From the NCBI RefSeq assembly GCF_932526225.1, contig NC_064036.1, positions 7,697,519-7,757,518 of the forward strand: a DNA stretch of 60,000 nucleotides, in the 5' to 3' direction. The position numbers and the translations under genes were made by a program. The notes under the pieces are model-generated. The model ran no database searches. It was not told the origin of the DNA and saw only the letters and a list, made by a program, of their open reading frames with translations. Shown piece by piece: positions 22,352 to 33,665 of this stretch (its first letter is position 1; the number at the start of each line of letters is the position of its first letter). Origin of the DNA: Nematostella vectensis (taxonomy: Eukaryota; Cnidaria; Anthozoa; Actiniaria; Edwardsiidae).

Positions 22352-25017
22352 TAAGAAAGGAAATAGATAGATGAATAAATGATTGGAATTATCAATTGTC
22401 AAATTGATGTTTGGTAAATACGGTTAATTGAGATAGCTTAAGCAGTTTTTAATGTATGAGTTAATGTTGATATAAAAATAACGAAAATGATGTGTCTAAT
22501 GCATTTTCGCTTGAGTTAATCCATGACAGCTTACATAAATACAAGAAAATATGTAAAATATCGTGAAACTTGCATTTCTATGACACCGAGTTAAAGTATC
22601 AAAAAATCAACCGACTAATCAAAAGTCAAATAAAGTTTTGCGGCCAATTACTATATGTAGATTAGTTCATATTCGAGTTGAATCATAAACACACATCCCC
22701 CTTGACCTAAAATATTTTCCCACGAAGTTGAATCCTCCACTTTATAAACCAAGCAATGACCATCCCTTCGCATCTAAACAAAATCTGTAGCCAGTATTTT
22801 AAATATGATATTTTTAACAGTTTTGCCTACTATAATGATAAATTCCCAGCCATGCTCTTGCTGAGTAGAGTTGCAGTCTTTTCAGAAGAACATGTTATTC
22901 TAAGTGTGTAGCACATACCTGAGTGAAATAATTTCTTTTTTATCCCCATTTGTCTGTGCCTCATTAGTGAATTCATCCATACGTGGCTGTATCGGCCTAT
23001 TTATGTGCTGCAAGGCTGATTATTTGAGATAAAAGTGTGGAAATAGTTGTATTATTCGCATGGCGTCACGGGTCCTCCCTTACATGCTAAATGCACTGCT
23101 CTTTTCCGCTCTACTGTTTTCGATTCCGCTCCGCTTGCCTTTAGGGTCATTAAGATATATAGGCTTCTCGCGGTTTCCTTATCACAACCAAAACAAAAAA
23201 ATAACTCCGTCCACAAATTATTTCGCTTTTTCTTACAATTACAGTGTTATCTGGATGAGGAATGTCCTTAGGGTGTAGCAAGATGGAGTCTTGTATTTTT
23301 CCGGTTGGTATAATTATATCTAAAGGACTGCTTGATGTTATTCAAAATGAAAATAAAAACAACGAACGTTCGGTATGAGGGCGAATGCTTTCACAAACTA
23401 GCACATTTTGCACTGTATTTTTGAAAAAATATATAAAATACAAATGACTAATATTATTACTATCATTTTATACTTTTCAATTAACTAGCACAATAACAAA
23501 TTCATTTTTTTATCTTTCTGGCATTGTTTAGCTATTTCTAACTTTTTTTTATCTATATTTTATAGGTTTTTTTTCATATAGTTTGTTTCATATCATGCAT
23601 TTTTCCTTGACTTTCTCCGCTTCATATTTCCCGCGCAAATCGTGCGTTACAAACCCTGGCACGCGCGCGCTGTTGTGCACGTGACCTGCAGGCGGCGGGA
23701 CCGATGTGTCCTCGAGGCTTCCTACGCCCTTCTCTACTACTACTCTCGTATTCTGTACTGCTACAAGTACAGCGGGCATCCAATAGGAGGATATTACCAC
23801 AAGTGAAGTACCTCTAGAAAAGACAATCCACATTGCGAATAAAAGAAACTTAAGGCAAGGACAAGAAAGAAGGAATGAGACAGCCGCAAGAATCAATATA
23901 TACAACAGAAAGAGTAAGGTCATCTACCAGACTAGGCTGATTTCTTTCTTTTTCCTCGATTTTCTTTATTAATTTAACCGTAACTGTTTGCGTGTTCTTG
24001 TTTTCGATAATTTTACTCTAAGAGATTTTGGCTTGCTTCTTTGTTGTTTTTTTTGGAGGGGGATAGGATAGGGTGAGGGAGCTTTTTCTTATCATCCCGT
24101 CAGATATCAAATGTTTGGTCCCTTATTAAAACTGCGTGTTGTTCCCATTTATCTTAATAGCTATGTGAAACGTGTGAAACGATATCTTCAAATATCGTTC
24201 TTGGTCACAATAATGTAACGCTCTACTGGTTTTTAACATGGATTGCGCCTCAGAGCGACCACTACAGAGGTATGCCACAAGTTATGCTTAGACATCTAGG
24301 AAAATGGTAGAAAATGACGTCACTAGCGATGCTAATAAGTACAGTAACCTCAATATACCGATATGGGAAGGGACTGAAAAAATAATTGTTTTGTCGAAAT
24401 ATCGCTTTGTAGAAACCCTCCATTGACGCCGAAAAAATCTTTAAATAGAGAAAGTAAAATTCAAATTCGTCACCAATAAATGTTCAGTATTATAGTAATT
24501 TTGCCGGGTCCTGACATGTGGAAATATCGTTATGTCGGATTCCACTGTAAGAACTGTAGTATACTATGACGTCACTCATACGAGAAAAATCAACAAAAAA
24601 AATAAAAAAAACAAGTAGTCAAATGGTACACGGTGACGTCAATAGAACTAAAAATACTCTACAACAACTAACCACAAACAGGATTAAATCATAGTTCGAC
24701 TATAGTTATATTTCATCCAGTAGAATAATCTTTAAAGAACTAATTATTAAATGAGAAATTAGAACTAAATGAGTTAATTGTGATGCTCTGGCCAATTGAA
24801 AATGATAGTTTATGCAAAGGCATATCCCTATTTATACTAACATGTAAGAAATTGGGACAGTTGCGTTGAGTTTGTGGTTGATATAGTACTTTAGAACCCT
24901 CGACCCCAACCGAGCGAGATCCACGATGCAATATCCAAAATAACCTACTATTGCTTAAAGTTGATCGCAAAATATGAGAATATATGCGGACAGTATTGAA
25001 GAAATCGGAATTCCTAC

Positions 25018-25108
25018 CTGATAAGCTAGAATCGTCTCCATCCTCCACAAAATCCACGATAATTTGAATTTCTTCCTTCACGGCGTCCCTTAATCCTCCT
25101 GTTACCAT
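25018..25108 (-). CDS. PLEKHG5: Candidate distal first exon of PLEKHG5 (30 codons)
   Basis: An ATG at 25108-25106 opens a 30-codon acidic reading frame (MVTGGLRDAVKEEIQIIVDF at its start, DGDDSSLS at its end). It finishes at tca g|gtagga, a plausible phase-1 donor. Exon 2 of PLEKHG5 accepts exactly phase 1, so splicing would give SLSGREDFDQDE in frame in place of MPEY. Amino-acid composition and a G+C-richer upstream flank (25,190-25,440) support a real coding exon with its own promoter. It could instead belong to an unknown gene; there is no transcript evidence. Confidence 0.45.
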
Positions 25109-25519
25109 GATGTAGTTAACATTAGCGGCCTAGAATCGCCGCAAAATCAACACAGGAAAAAAACTCCTATCAAAAACTAATCAGTTTGTACTTTCAAATT
25201 GATGCTTTGCCCCGATACGCCCGTGCCTTCAAGAGGTTTACTCGCCCAAGACAGGACGTTTGTCTTGTAACCATATACCGAGACGTTCAGCCGGAAGTAC
25301 GTGCCCGACAAATTTCCCCCTGTCCCGTGGGAGAAGGGGGTGTGCTGTTTTGTTTGCCTTTTCCGCTGGACTAGGAGAGGGCTGTGGTTTCACGGGAAAT
25401 TCCGGGCTGAGCCCTAATAAGATAATCGTACTTGCTGGTAGATTGCTGGTATATCGTATTTCGAGTTGTGTTTATTCCTTGAGTTACGCTTCTTTGATCG
25501 AGTTATTGATCTATGTTAC

Positions 25520-25635
25520 TATAATATAATAATAATAATAATAACTTTATTTACAGAGGGTGGCACTTAATAGTGTAATACACTAGTAAACTTGTGGCCC
25601 TCAAAACTCATACATACATACAAATAATACAATAT

Positions 25636-25689
<54 letters not shown>

Positions 25690-25690
25690 C
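25520..25690 (-). mobile_element. Truncated LINE 3' end plus (TA)n microsatellite
   Basis: An (ATA)n run followed by actttatttacagagggtgg resembles the 3' end of the LINE at 34,920 (ATA repeat then agtttaattcaacc), in the same minus orientation. About 100 bp on lies a pure (TA)n microsatellite at about 25,640-25,684. No coding part remains. Confidence 0.45.
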
Positions 25691-26660
25691 TCTATTTACA
25701 ATACAAATTATAAAAATACTATTCCCACCCAGACCAAAAGGAGAAAAAAAAAAAGATTAAATAAATAAAATAAAATATGAGTTAATTCGAAATATTAAAA
25801 TCGGAATGCTTACAAGACTGCCTTGAGATACAGTGATAGTACCCGATCGTGTTTACAACACAGTGGCCTTGAAATTCATAAAATTCCATAATGGCATTAG
25901 TTTCTGGGATGATGAGGTAGACCAAGAGGAAAAAAATAGTCTCAATTTTTTAAGACCAGTCCTGAAAAAATATAACATGGGCCACGTTATGCAAGCTACC
26001 GAATGACAAATCGTTCCCCGGAACTTGTGCGGTTAACTAAGAATTGGTATCGTAAGCATTTGGTTTCGGACTACAAATTAATTTAATTCTGTTCATCACT
26101 ACCCACCCATTATTTAGCCTCAATTTGCGTGGGCTAAACGGACATGTGAGTGGCTTTCGGAGATGGGGTCGTGTGGTTTTCGGGTCAAGTGTTCCCGCTG
26201 GTTGGTCTGTTCTGATTGGGTCACGCATGTAAGTAGTCACGCAGGGCCCTGGGGCGGGAAAGGGATGATTCGTGTGTCATGTTTTTGTCAATCCACAATA
26301 GGTCTCGGTGGGGGGAGGGGGACGTTTCCAGGCGTGATAAGTCATTAACAATAAATTGCTCATATCCGCTCCATTTAGAAAAAGTACTTTCTGAAATTGG
26401 TATATTTACTTTTCTAATTTGGGGATAAACATCAAAATATTGCAATCTCTATTTTCGACTAATTTTCTGGCCACCCTTAGATTAAAGCCACGCCTTGTTT
26501 GTAGTGTGTACATTGCCTACCACGTCTTTTTCATGGTGAAGTGACAAACAAACAAACAAACAATTAAATAAATATATTTTTCTCGCGCAGTGCACACAAT
26601 AATCCTATTGCCAGGCCCGGCGTAAATGGACCGACCCTTAACTGTTATACCTATCCCCTC
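25691..26660. other. Noncoding DNA, nothing recognised
   Basis: A-rich and then mixed sequence without supported ORFs or clear repeats. Confidence 0.4.
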
Positions 26661-26667
26661 GTGCCTG

Positions 26668-26766
26668 GCGGCACCCATCCTCGTTCCCAGGGTCTTCCCC
26701 TCATTTACCCCTTTGGGCCCCCTTGCCCCTGGGGGTAGGGGAGGTTGGTACCCTGGGAACGAGTAT
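26668..26766. repeat. Foldback repeat with cctcgttcccaggg / ccctgggaacgag ends
   Basis: Terminal inverted repeats cctcgttcccagggt and accctgggaacgagt bound a C/G-rich interior of about 65 bp that can itself fold (gcccctgggggtagggg). It looks like a short MITE. The outer 15 bp match perfectly apart from the outermost base. Confidence 0.6.
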
Positions 26767-28560
26767 AGGTGGCACATAGGACCTCTCAAAATCCCTAAAA
26801 TGTCCGCGGAACCGATATCGAACCGCAATATCCGGAAGACAAGCTACTTGCTGCCTGCATGCGCACAAAGTAGGCCCTAGGTAGGCCCTACAGACAACAC
26901 AACTCTTAGGTATAACATTCATTACGAAAAAACATACGACAATAAGGAGGGGAAGTATTAGTAGGGAGGTAACAACCAAGTTCCTAGCCCTGTCTTATAC
27001 GGTTACGCCCACCTCGCTATGACGTTGCGAGAAAATTATGGCGTTCTATTCGGGAGCCTTGAGTATCTTGGGAGTCTCTATCTAAGATTGCATTAAGTAG
27101 GAAGGGCATCCTTCATGCTCGATATGCGATATATATGTTTTTTTGGCTGCGCCAATCTCGGCAGTGCTGCCCGCAACTGGGTCTCTTAGCAGTATTTTCA
27201 GGTAGCTTTTGTGTTTCGGTCACTTGGACATTGCTAATCGTCAGCTAAAGATTGTAAAATTGCCTTATCAGGTGAATATAACAAAACGATACACTTTGCC
27301 ACCGCACACGGAGAGTGAAATTAACTTTGAATATTTAGTTTGCAGTGCGAAAACAAGATAACAGAGCGTTTTGATAAAAACGCATGAAAATGCAAAATCG
27401 CTGGTGGTTTCTCATACTACAGAATCTTAGAAGAAGTGAATGAACTCTAGACTCAGGAAAGTAGAAAATGCCATTTTTATCTTTGTTTCCGAGTCTCGGT
27501 TTCTAACGTTCAGAGACGCCTGCGGAGGAGGCTATTCAAGAGGATACTTAGAGGTATGGTAAAAGCGTAACCATAGAAACGTCTTTTCACCATGTCTAAT
27601 TGGCGGTAATCCCTTAGAGTAAAATTTGAACAATCAATCAATCAGATACGTCTTTTAATGAAACACAATGATCAAGAGTAATAAGCGGGATAAAACGAAA
27701 TAACAACCAAGGATTCTGGGAGAAGACTCGAGCCACTTCTACTTTCCCCCTACTTATTGCAATTATGCTACTTTTGATTCACAATTACAAACGAACGTGA
27801 AGGTCTTTATGCCATTACTCTAGATTTAAATAACGGGTTTATTGAAGGAAGACAACAAAAGAGCTTATAATAAAACAGTTTTGTATCCTGAATAATAATT
27901 CACCGGATACTAAGATAAACACTGCGTATATTGTTTTTTCACGTTGTTCAAAGCTACACTGAAACGAAATGTGTAAAGGATTTAAGATTATTTTCTTTCC
28001 GCGGTTCTCACGCACACTTTACCTTTCCTCACTTACCACAACATGCGATGACATAGACATCAATGATGCACATCGAAATGGAACCAGCCACAACTCACGA
28101 ATTTCACCCGATTCGTGGACTAATTAACGGTGATCATTGGCTCGTTTGGCGGCCATGTCTTCGCGAGAGAGAATCTCATTACAAACCGGCCTTGGCCTAA
28201 CCCTAGTGCAGCTGCCAGCTCAAGATTCACACGTTGTTACATCAGCTGTTTGTCGGTGTACTTTACAGACTTACTCAGTTGAGAGACGGGCGATCCTCGT
28301 AAAACGCTTTCAGCGAGGTGTTTACCACGTGACACAAGATAACAAAAAGGTGAACAATACGAAAATCCAGGGGGGATGGGTAGGGCTGGTTTGGTACTTC
28401 CCATTTAATAGTGCGTAGATTTCGCACCTTTAAAGCGAGTAAAGCGATTTTGATATATTTGATATGATATCGATTGGATGATGAGTCGGATGAGGGGAAG
28501 ACGACTAAGATATTATTTGTGTTTCTTTCGACGTTTGGCTTTTGTGTTTGGTACTGATGG
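26767..28560. other. Noncoding DNA with one possible short first exon
   Basis: No gene recognised apart from the small candidate at 28037-28073. Confidence 0.4.
28037..28073 (-). CDS. Weak candidate first exon, 12 codons then GTAAGT donor
   Basis: Minus-strand ATG at 28073-28071 reads MCIIDVYVIACC and ends in phase 1 at tgtg|gtaagt, a perfect donor. Phase 1 again matches PLEKHG5 exon 2. The exon is so short that chance is a serious alternative. Confidence 0.2.
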
Positions 28561-28565
28561 TCAAG

Positions 28566-29040
28566 CCACCGTGCGAACCTGCCTGATACGTAGTCTCCCT
28601 CGCAATTTTCAAGCCTCCGTGCGAACCTGCCTGATACGTAGTCTCCCTCGCAATTTTCAAGCCTCCGTGCGGACCTGCCTGATACGTAGTCTCCCTTGCA
28701 ATTTTCAAGCCTCCGTGCGAACCTGCCTGATACGTAGTCTCCCTCGCAATTTTCAAGCCTCCGTGCGAACCTGCCTGATACGTAGTCTCCCTCGCAATTT
28801 TCAAGCCTCCGTGCGAACCTGCCTGATACGTAGTCTCCCTCGCAATTTTCCAGCCTCCGTGCGAACCTTCCTGATACGTAGTCTCCCTCGCAATTTTCAA
28901 GCCTCCGTGCGAACCTGCCTGATACGTAGTCTCCCTCGCAATTTTCCAGCCTCCGTGCGAACCTGCCTGATACGTAGTCTCCCTCGCAATTTTCCAGCCT
29001 CCGTGCGAACCTGCCTGATAAGTAGTCCCCCTCACAATTT
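28566..29040. repeat. 48-bp minisatellite, 10 copies
   Basis: The unit contains cctccgtgcgaacctgcctg, atacgtagtctccctcgcaa and ttttcaag (or ttttccag) at a period of exactly 48 bp, with very few substitutions. Because 48 is a multiple of three, several frames on both strands stay open throughout: 16-residue repeats such as ENCEGDYVSGRFARRL on minus and FQASVRTCLIRSLPRN on plus. I see no start context, splice sites or domain indicating translation. The last copy diverges (gataagtagtcccc) and abuts the transposon at 29,051. Confidence 0.9.
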
Positions 29041-29050
29041 GAACTCGTTA

Positions 29051-29907
29051 AGGTGGTGTTACACGGGATTACATGCAACCAAAACTTTTCGCGATACAGT
29101 GTATCGTACCCACTCTGACATTTTGCCAAACATGTGTTACACGGAATAACTTTCCAGATATTCGTCATTCTGTCATATTTTTTTAGGTTATAGTCTAGTA
29201 TTTAATGTTTCTATCTTGGAAAACGGAAGTTCTTAAGTTTTGTTTAACTTTTAAGGATAATGGAGATTTTGCTTACAATTGATAGTTTCCTTAGTCTAGA
29301 CTTTATCACGCCCGTGGACCCTCCGCTTCGATGACCTTTGGGTGCGTCTAAATCTTGTTTCTTATACGTGGCAGAATCGTGGTTTCTGCTTTTCGTTTCG
29401 GATATTGTGCATGCGCAGTTAAGTGTTAAAAGGTGCTTAACCTTTAATGTTATCCTAGAGTTACCTTGACTTTATTTATTATTTTGCTAATACGCAGGGA
29501 CGAGAGATCAACTCTGTGATTTCCCACGCCCTCACGCTACTGGCTGATTGGTTCGTTTTGCCGAATGTAATTCTCCCCGTTCCCTTTTGAATTGTTTTAC
29601 ATTTATTTCATTTCATGTGGGACTATCACATAGATTGCTGTCTGGTCCTAGAGTACAAATATAGCGAGCCTAGTTCTCTATTTTATATTATCGTGTGTGC
29701 CGCTGATGCTATCTGCAAATCATAAAAGCTTGAAAACACCAGCCCCGCCTTCGTCTTAAAGATCCCGGCTAGTCGGTTTCAAAAACACACAACATGTTGC
29801 CGAGTGAAATGATGCGCGGAAAGTTCTGTTGCGCGATATGTTACACGTTCAAAAACGTTCTTATCGCGAAAAGGTTTTGTTACATGTTATCTCGTGTAAC
29901 TCCACCT
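29051..29907. mobile_element. Nonautonomous PIF/Harbinger-like DNA transposon, TSD TTA
   Basis: The left end aggtggtgttacacgggatt continues to aaaacttttcgcgata. The right end is its reverse complement in form: tatcgcgaaaaggttttgtt through to cgtgtaactccacct. The TIRs span about 45 bp with some mismatches. The trinucleotide TTA flanks both ends (29048-29050 and 29908-29910), the TWA type of target duplication known for PIF/Harbinger. The 857-bp interior has no transposase ORF. Confidence 0.7.
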
Positions 29908-29931
29908 TTACGCTAGGTGGAGCTTTAAGTG

Positions 29932-30020
29932 TCGCTCGTTTTCTTTGCTCCATATATAGAGCGACATGGAGCAAATATCTCTCCATATAGAGAGATATGG
30001 AGCAAAGGAAACGAGCGAAA
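29932..30020. repeat. Hairpin with ctccatata arms
   Basis: The arms ctcgttttctttgctccatat and atatggagcaaaggaaacgag are near-perfect inverted repeats around a centre that also folds (tctctccatatagagagat). It lies just outside the Harbinger-like element. Confidence 0.65.
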
Positions 30021-31040
30021 TAGAAAGCTCTGCGCAGGAGGGTAGTCCGTGACGAATTCAAAACGGCTGCGAGGGAGATATTGTGCTAAGGCTTTTGTTC
30101 TCCTATGTAACTGTGTTGTCAATCAAGACGCAGATCTCCCCAACGCGTAAACGCGTAAATTGCTGTGATCAGGCGGGCGATCAAACCAAAATATATTTGC
30201 TATATTCGGGTATGTGACTGATTACTGGGACTTAAATATGTGGCAGGTTATCAGCGTTCAAATGACACTAAGGAAGATGTTATTTCGGTTGGGTTTTATT
30301 TAAATAACATTCAAGGCCTGAAGGCAAAGTTAAGAATTTAGATTTTGTGTACATTGTTTTCCTGTCCACATCTATGTTTGAATATAAAAAGCGATCACGT
30401 GGTTTGTGAATTAAGCCTGGTAAGTAAGTACTGCAGTGAACTCATTAGACTATTATTGTAACGATGAGTATGTGTTCATCGTAGACACTAAACAGAGGTT
30501 GCGGAAGAGAGAGATATATTTGAACTTCAACGTGGGAAAAAATAGCCATAAAATCAATCAATCTGAGATATCTTGGCTAGAATTCAATGTATGTCTGGGG
30601 TTTTTGATCGGATGAGATAGATGATCGTACGGCTCTGGTTTGATAAATTCCGCAGTGGAGATAAAATAGATAGATGCAATTTTTTTCTCACACACGACCG
30701 CTAGTGTTCGTCGCAGTTGAAAATAAACTTCCGATAAATAGTGGTAATGGGCTGAAGATTAGCATGCTAATGGCTGCGCGCACAAGAAAAGGTCCACACC
30801 AACACATACCTGGGTCACTGCACCATATACTGGATACAAACGCTGCGGTCAAGGAAACAGGATCCACGGATAACCATAAATACAGGAAAACCTTAGTCGC
30901 AGAAAGTTATAACACTAAATCAGAGATTTATTAGGCGTTTTAGTCTCGGCTGTTTTGAAACATAACCAATGCACTGTTGGGAGATTTTCTGTTAGCGAAT
31001 CGATTTATTTCTACAACTTGCTAAAAGGGCTCTAAGGGCA
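30021..31040. other. Noncoding DNA, nothing recognised
   Basis: No supported ORF or repeat seen. G+C is low to moderate. Confidence 0.4.
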
Positions 31041-31419
31041 AATGCCACACCCTATTTATTTTATGAAGACTCCCAAAACCCTCCACCCATCCCCTCCCCC
31101 CCTCCCCCCACCCCCTATACAAACATTTTCCCAGGGGACAGGAATACACATAGACATACACAGATATCATCACAAACATCACTCAAACAAACAGAAAAAT
31201 ATCCAAAGCACATACAAAACTGGCGCACACCATCAACAGATGCGCACATTCAACAAGCTACACATACACATAAAAACCTTTAAACACTTCGCACACGCTT
31301 CACATAGTATACACAACCTCAAGCGCAAGAACATAAAATACATGCACATACAACAAATGCATTTCAACACAGTACACATATACTCAAGCAACCACCGTAC
31401 CATTACAAATACATGCGCA

Positions 31420-31900
31420 CATTTTAAACAGACACAGACACGCCACACACAACACGCGGACGCCACATACAACACACCACACGCCACATTTAACACGCGG
31501 ACGCCACACACAACACGCAACACCCCACACACAACACGCGGACACCACATGAACCACGCAACACGCCACACACAACAGGCGGACGCCACATACAACACGC
31601 AACACACAACACGCGGACGCCACATACAACACACAACACGCATTCCATATACACTCAACTGCACACATGCGCACACTACGCAACACACAACAGGTCACAC
31701 ACAACTAACACGCGGAACCCAAATACAACACGCAACACGCCGCATATAACATGCGGACGCCACATACAACACGCCACACACAACACGCGGACGCCACATA
31801 CAACACGCGGAACCCACATACAACACACAATACGCCACATACAACACGCGGACCCCACATACAACACACCACATACAATACGCTACATACACCACGCAAA
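31420..31900. repeat. Degenerate ACACGC-rich satellite
   Basis: An irregular array built from the pieces acacgcggacgccacataca and acacgccacacacaa, with no fixed period (blocks of about 15-26 bp). The plus strand is almost free of T over about 480 bases; looser A/C-rich sequence extends left to about 31,080. The strong A/C strand asymmetry creates open frames on both strands (Thr/His-rich on plus, Cys/Val-rich on minus), which are composition artefacts. Confidence 0.85.
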
Positions 31901-32522
31901 CAAAGCTTCCAATGATAAAATGTGGGTGGGTAGCACTCTCAGCTTCCGTTACTTTCCCCCCAACGTACGGCCCACCTCTTCATCGGTCCATTAAGTGCAA
32001 CACGTTAAGGCGAGGCGCTTATTCGGGGAAGGAGCTTATAAAGATATATGGCCCTTCATTTTTTTGCGCGTGCGTCCTAATGAGAACTTATCCCAAAATC
32101 TACCAAGCCACCTCGAAAAACATAAACAAATAAAGCAGAAGAGATGTCTGCGAAGACAGAACAGCTGACAGTACTGAGTTAAATTTGCGTATCCATTAGA
32201 ATCGGAATATCCCTTGCTAAAAAGTGAGTCATTAAATGCCCATTTCAACAATGCCCCCAGGGCCAAAAAGGCTTGAGAGCTTTTACATGTAATCACGATC
32301 TACGACAGAAACAACTCATATAACAAGAAAATAAAAGAAAACAATGGCTTAATAGGCTTATGTCCATTCTAATAAATTCCCAATTGATTCATAGACAGCG
32401 TTCAAGAAACTCGACAGAATCATTTTTTTTTTAATATAGGTTGGTTATGTTCCGTTTGAAATGGGAGAAAAACAAGTGGAAACGCACCTGTCAAATGCGA
32501 CCTTAAAAGCGATGGAGCTCAC
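31901..32522. other. Noncoding DNA, nothing recognised
   Basis: No supported coding sequence or element found. Confidence 0.4.
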
Positions 32523-32610
32523 CTTCGTTCTGTTGGCCTTCCATCACAGGAATTGTCCTTGCATACACTTCTCTTGCAACCCCAAGTGAGAACGCTAAGA
32601 TAAACTCCAT
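32523..32610 (-). CDS. Candidate most distal first exon (29 codons), possibly of PLEKHG5
   Basis: Minus-strand ATG at 32610-32608 opens MEFILAFSLGVAREVYARTI and closes with VMEGQQNE then g|gtgagc, a good phase-1 donor. Phase 1 would again enter PLEKHG5 exon 2 in frame. The exon lies about 1 kb from the divergent PIK3R4 start, so the two could share a promoter region. No other downstream exon of a separate gene could be found, but none can be excluded. Confidence 0.35.
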
Positions 32611-33665
32611 TTCACGCGAGAGATGCCTGCTTTTTCCTTGATGCAAACCATGTAAATCTCCTATTGAAAAATCTCCTGAATCGATGTAGAGAATGCTGTC
32701 ATCAACAGTGACAGCGCAAATGAGTAATCAGTGCTGTATCTCGCGTTCCCCCATCGCGAACTGTCTACAATACCTTTACGCCAGCATTCCTTGGAGGAAA
32801 GAAGGGGTTTTTAAATCGAATCACCTTATCTGCCGGGGGCCTGCTAGTTGCGGAACTACGCCATGAAAAACAATAGTCCTATTGAACAATGCTTAATTAA
32901 GTTTGAACGTTGAAGTCGTTCTAGTTGTCTTGTGCACTGGGGGATTTGTAATGTTGTATTTAAGTAACCACTTTTACAGTAACAAACTAAAGTGTCAATG
33001 CTAACTGGGGATTTATGCCAATAAAATCACATTTCGTTTTGCATTTGCCTTGTGATTGCAATTTATATTGTTTGTCTAAAAATGACAATGTTTTTTTTAA
33101 TATATTAGTTTTACCACATCATGTACTGAAAAAATATTTCCCGGCATTTTGGGGAAAGCTTTGAATGAACCGAGGTAACACATAAGATTGTAAGTATTTC
33201 GGTCAAATTAAAAGACCAATGTTTATATATAAGTTTATTTTTGAACGTATCACGTCATAATATAGATCTATGCGTGTTGGTATATTTCAACTACACTTAC
33301 TTATAGTGCTTGTTTTATTCATGAGATTATCTCGAGAAAGATTGACCATTTCCCTCGCAAATAAATACATAATATAGAAATGAAACAAGATAATTATAAA
33401 AAAAACACCATTTTAATTTTTTCGTTTCCAGGTTCCTATCTGCGCGCGGTCTAAATAGACACTGGGCTGCTGAGCAAACAAGGCTCGGTCGCTCAGTCAA
33501 TGTTTAGATCTCCAGTCAAAACTTCACGAGTTTTTCCTGTGAGCTCTGAAAATAACAATTCCTTTAAAATGGCAACCCCTTGACAAAAACAATAGCAAGG
33601 ATGTAGACAGCCAAGCAGTTACTTCTCTGCCGGGAGCTTGGGATGATAGTCGGGCATTTTTAGCC
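32611..33665. promoter_or_regulatory. Putative divergent promoter region and PIK3R4 5' UTR
   Basis: The 1.05 kb between the minus-strand candidate exon and the PIK3R4 ATG. The last ~230 bases (from about 33,430) are richer in G+C and CpG and probably hold the transcription start and 5' UTR. No TATA box is obvious. Confidence 0.35.

Larger units (their letters stand above)
19920..24999. other. Intergenic or distal-intron DNA, no gene recognised
   Basis: AT-rich sequence with occasional CpG-rich patches (about 23,630-23,760). If the distal first exons are real, this is PLEKHG5 intron 1. It holds short elements (21,025-21,160; palindrome at 22,323) and several TGACGTCA sites (about 24,315, 24,567 and 24,632). 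ORFs of 72-165 codons occur but have no splice or homology support. Confidence 0.4.

Noticed and set aside
23588-23923. Minus ORF of 111 codons with a hydrophobic N-terminus
   Set aside because: The start looks like a signal anchor, but nothing else supports a gene (no promoter, introns or family), so I leave it uncalled.
28275-29168. Minus ORF of 297 codons and plus ORF of 223 codons
   Set aside because: Both are produced by the 48-bp repeat staying open because its period is a multiple of three. Kept as a finding, not called as a gene.
31042-31900. Thr/His-rich plus ORF and several Cys/Val-rich minus ORFs
   Set aside because: Low-complexity translations of the A/C-rich satellite.
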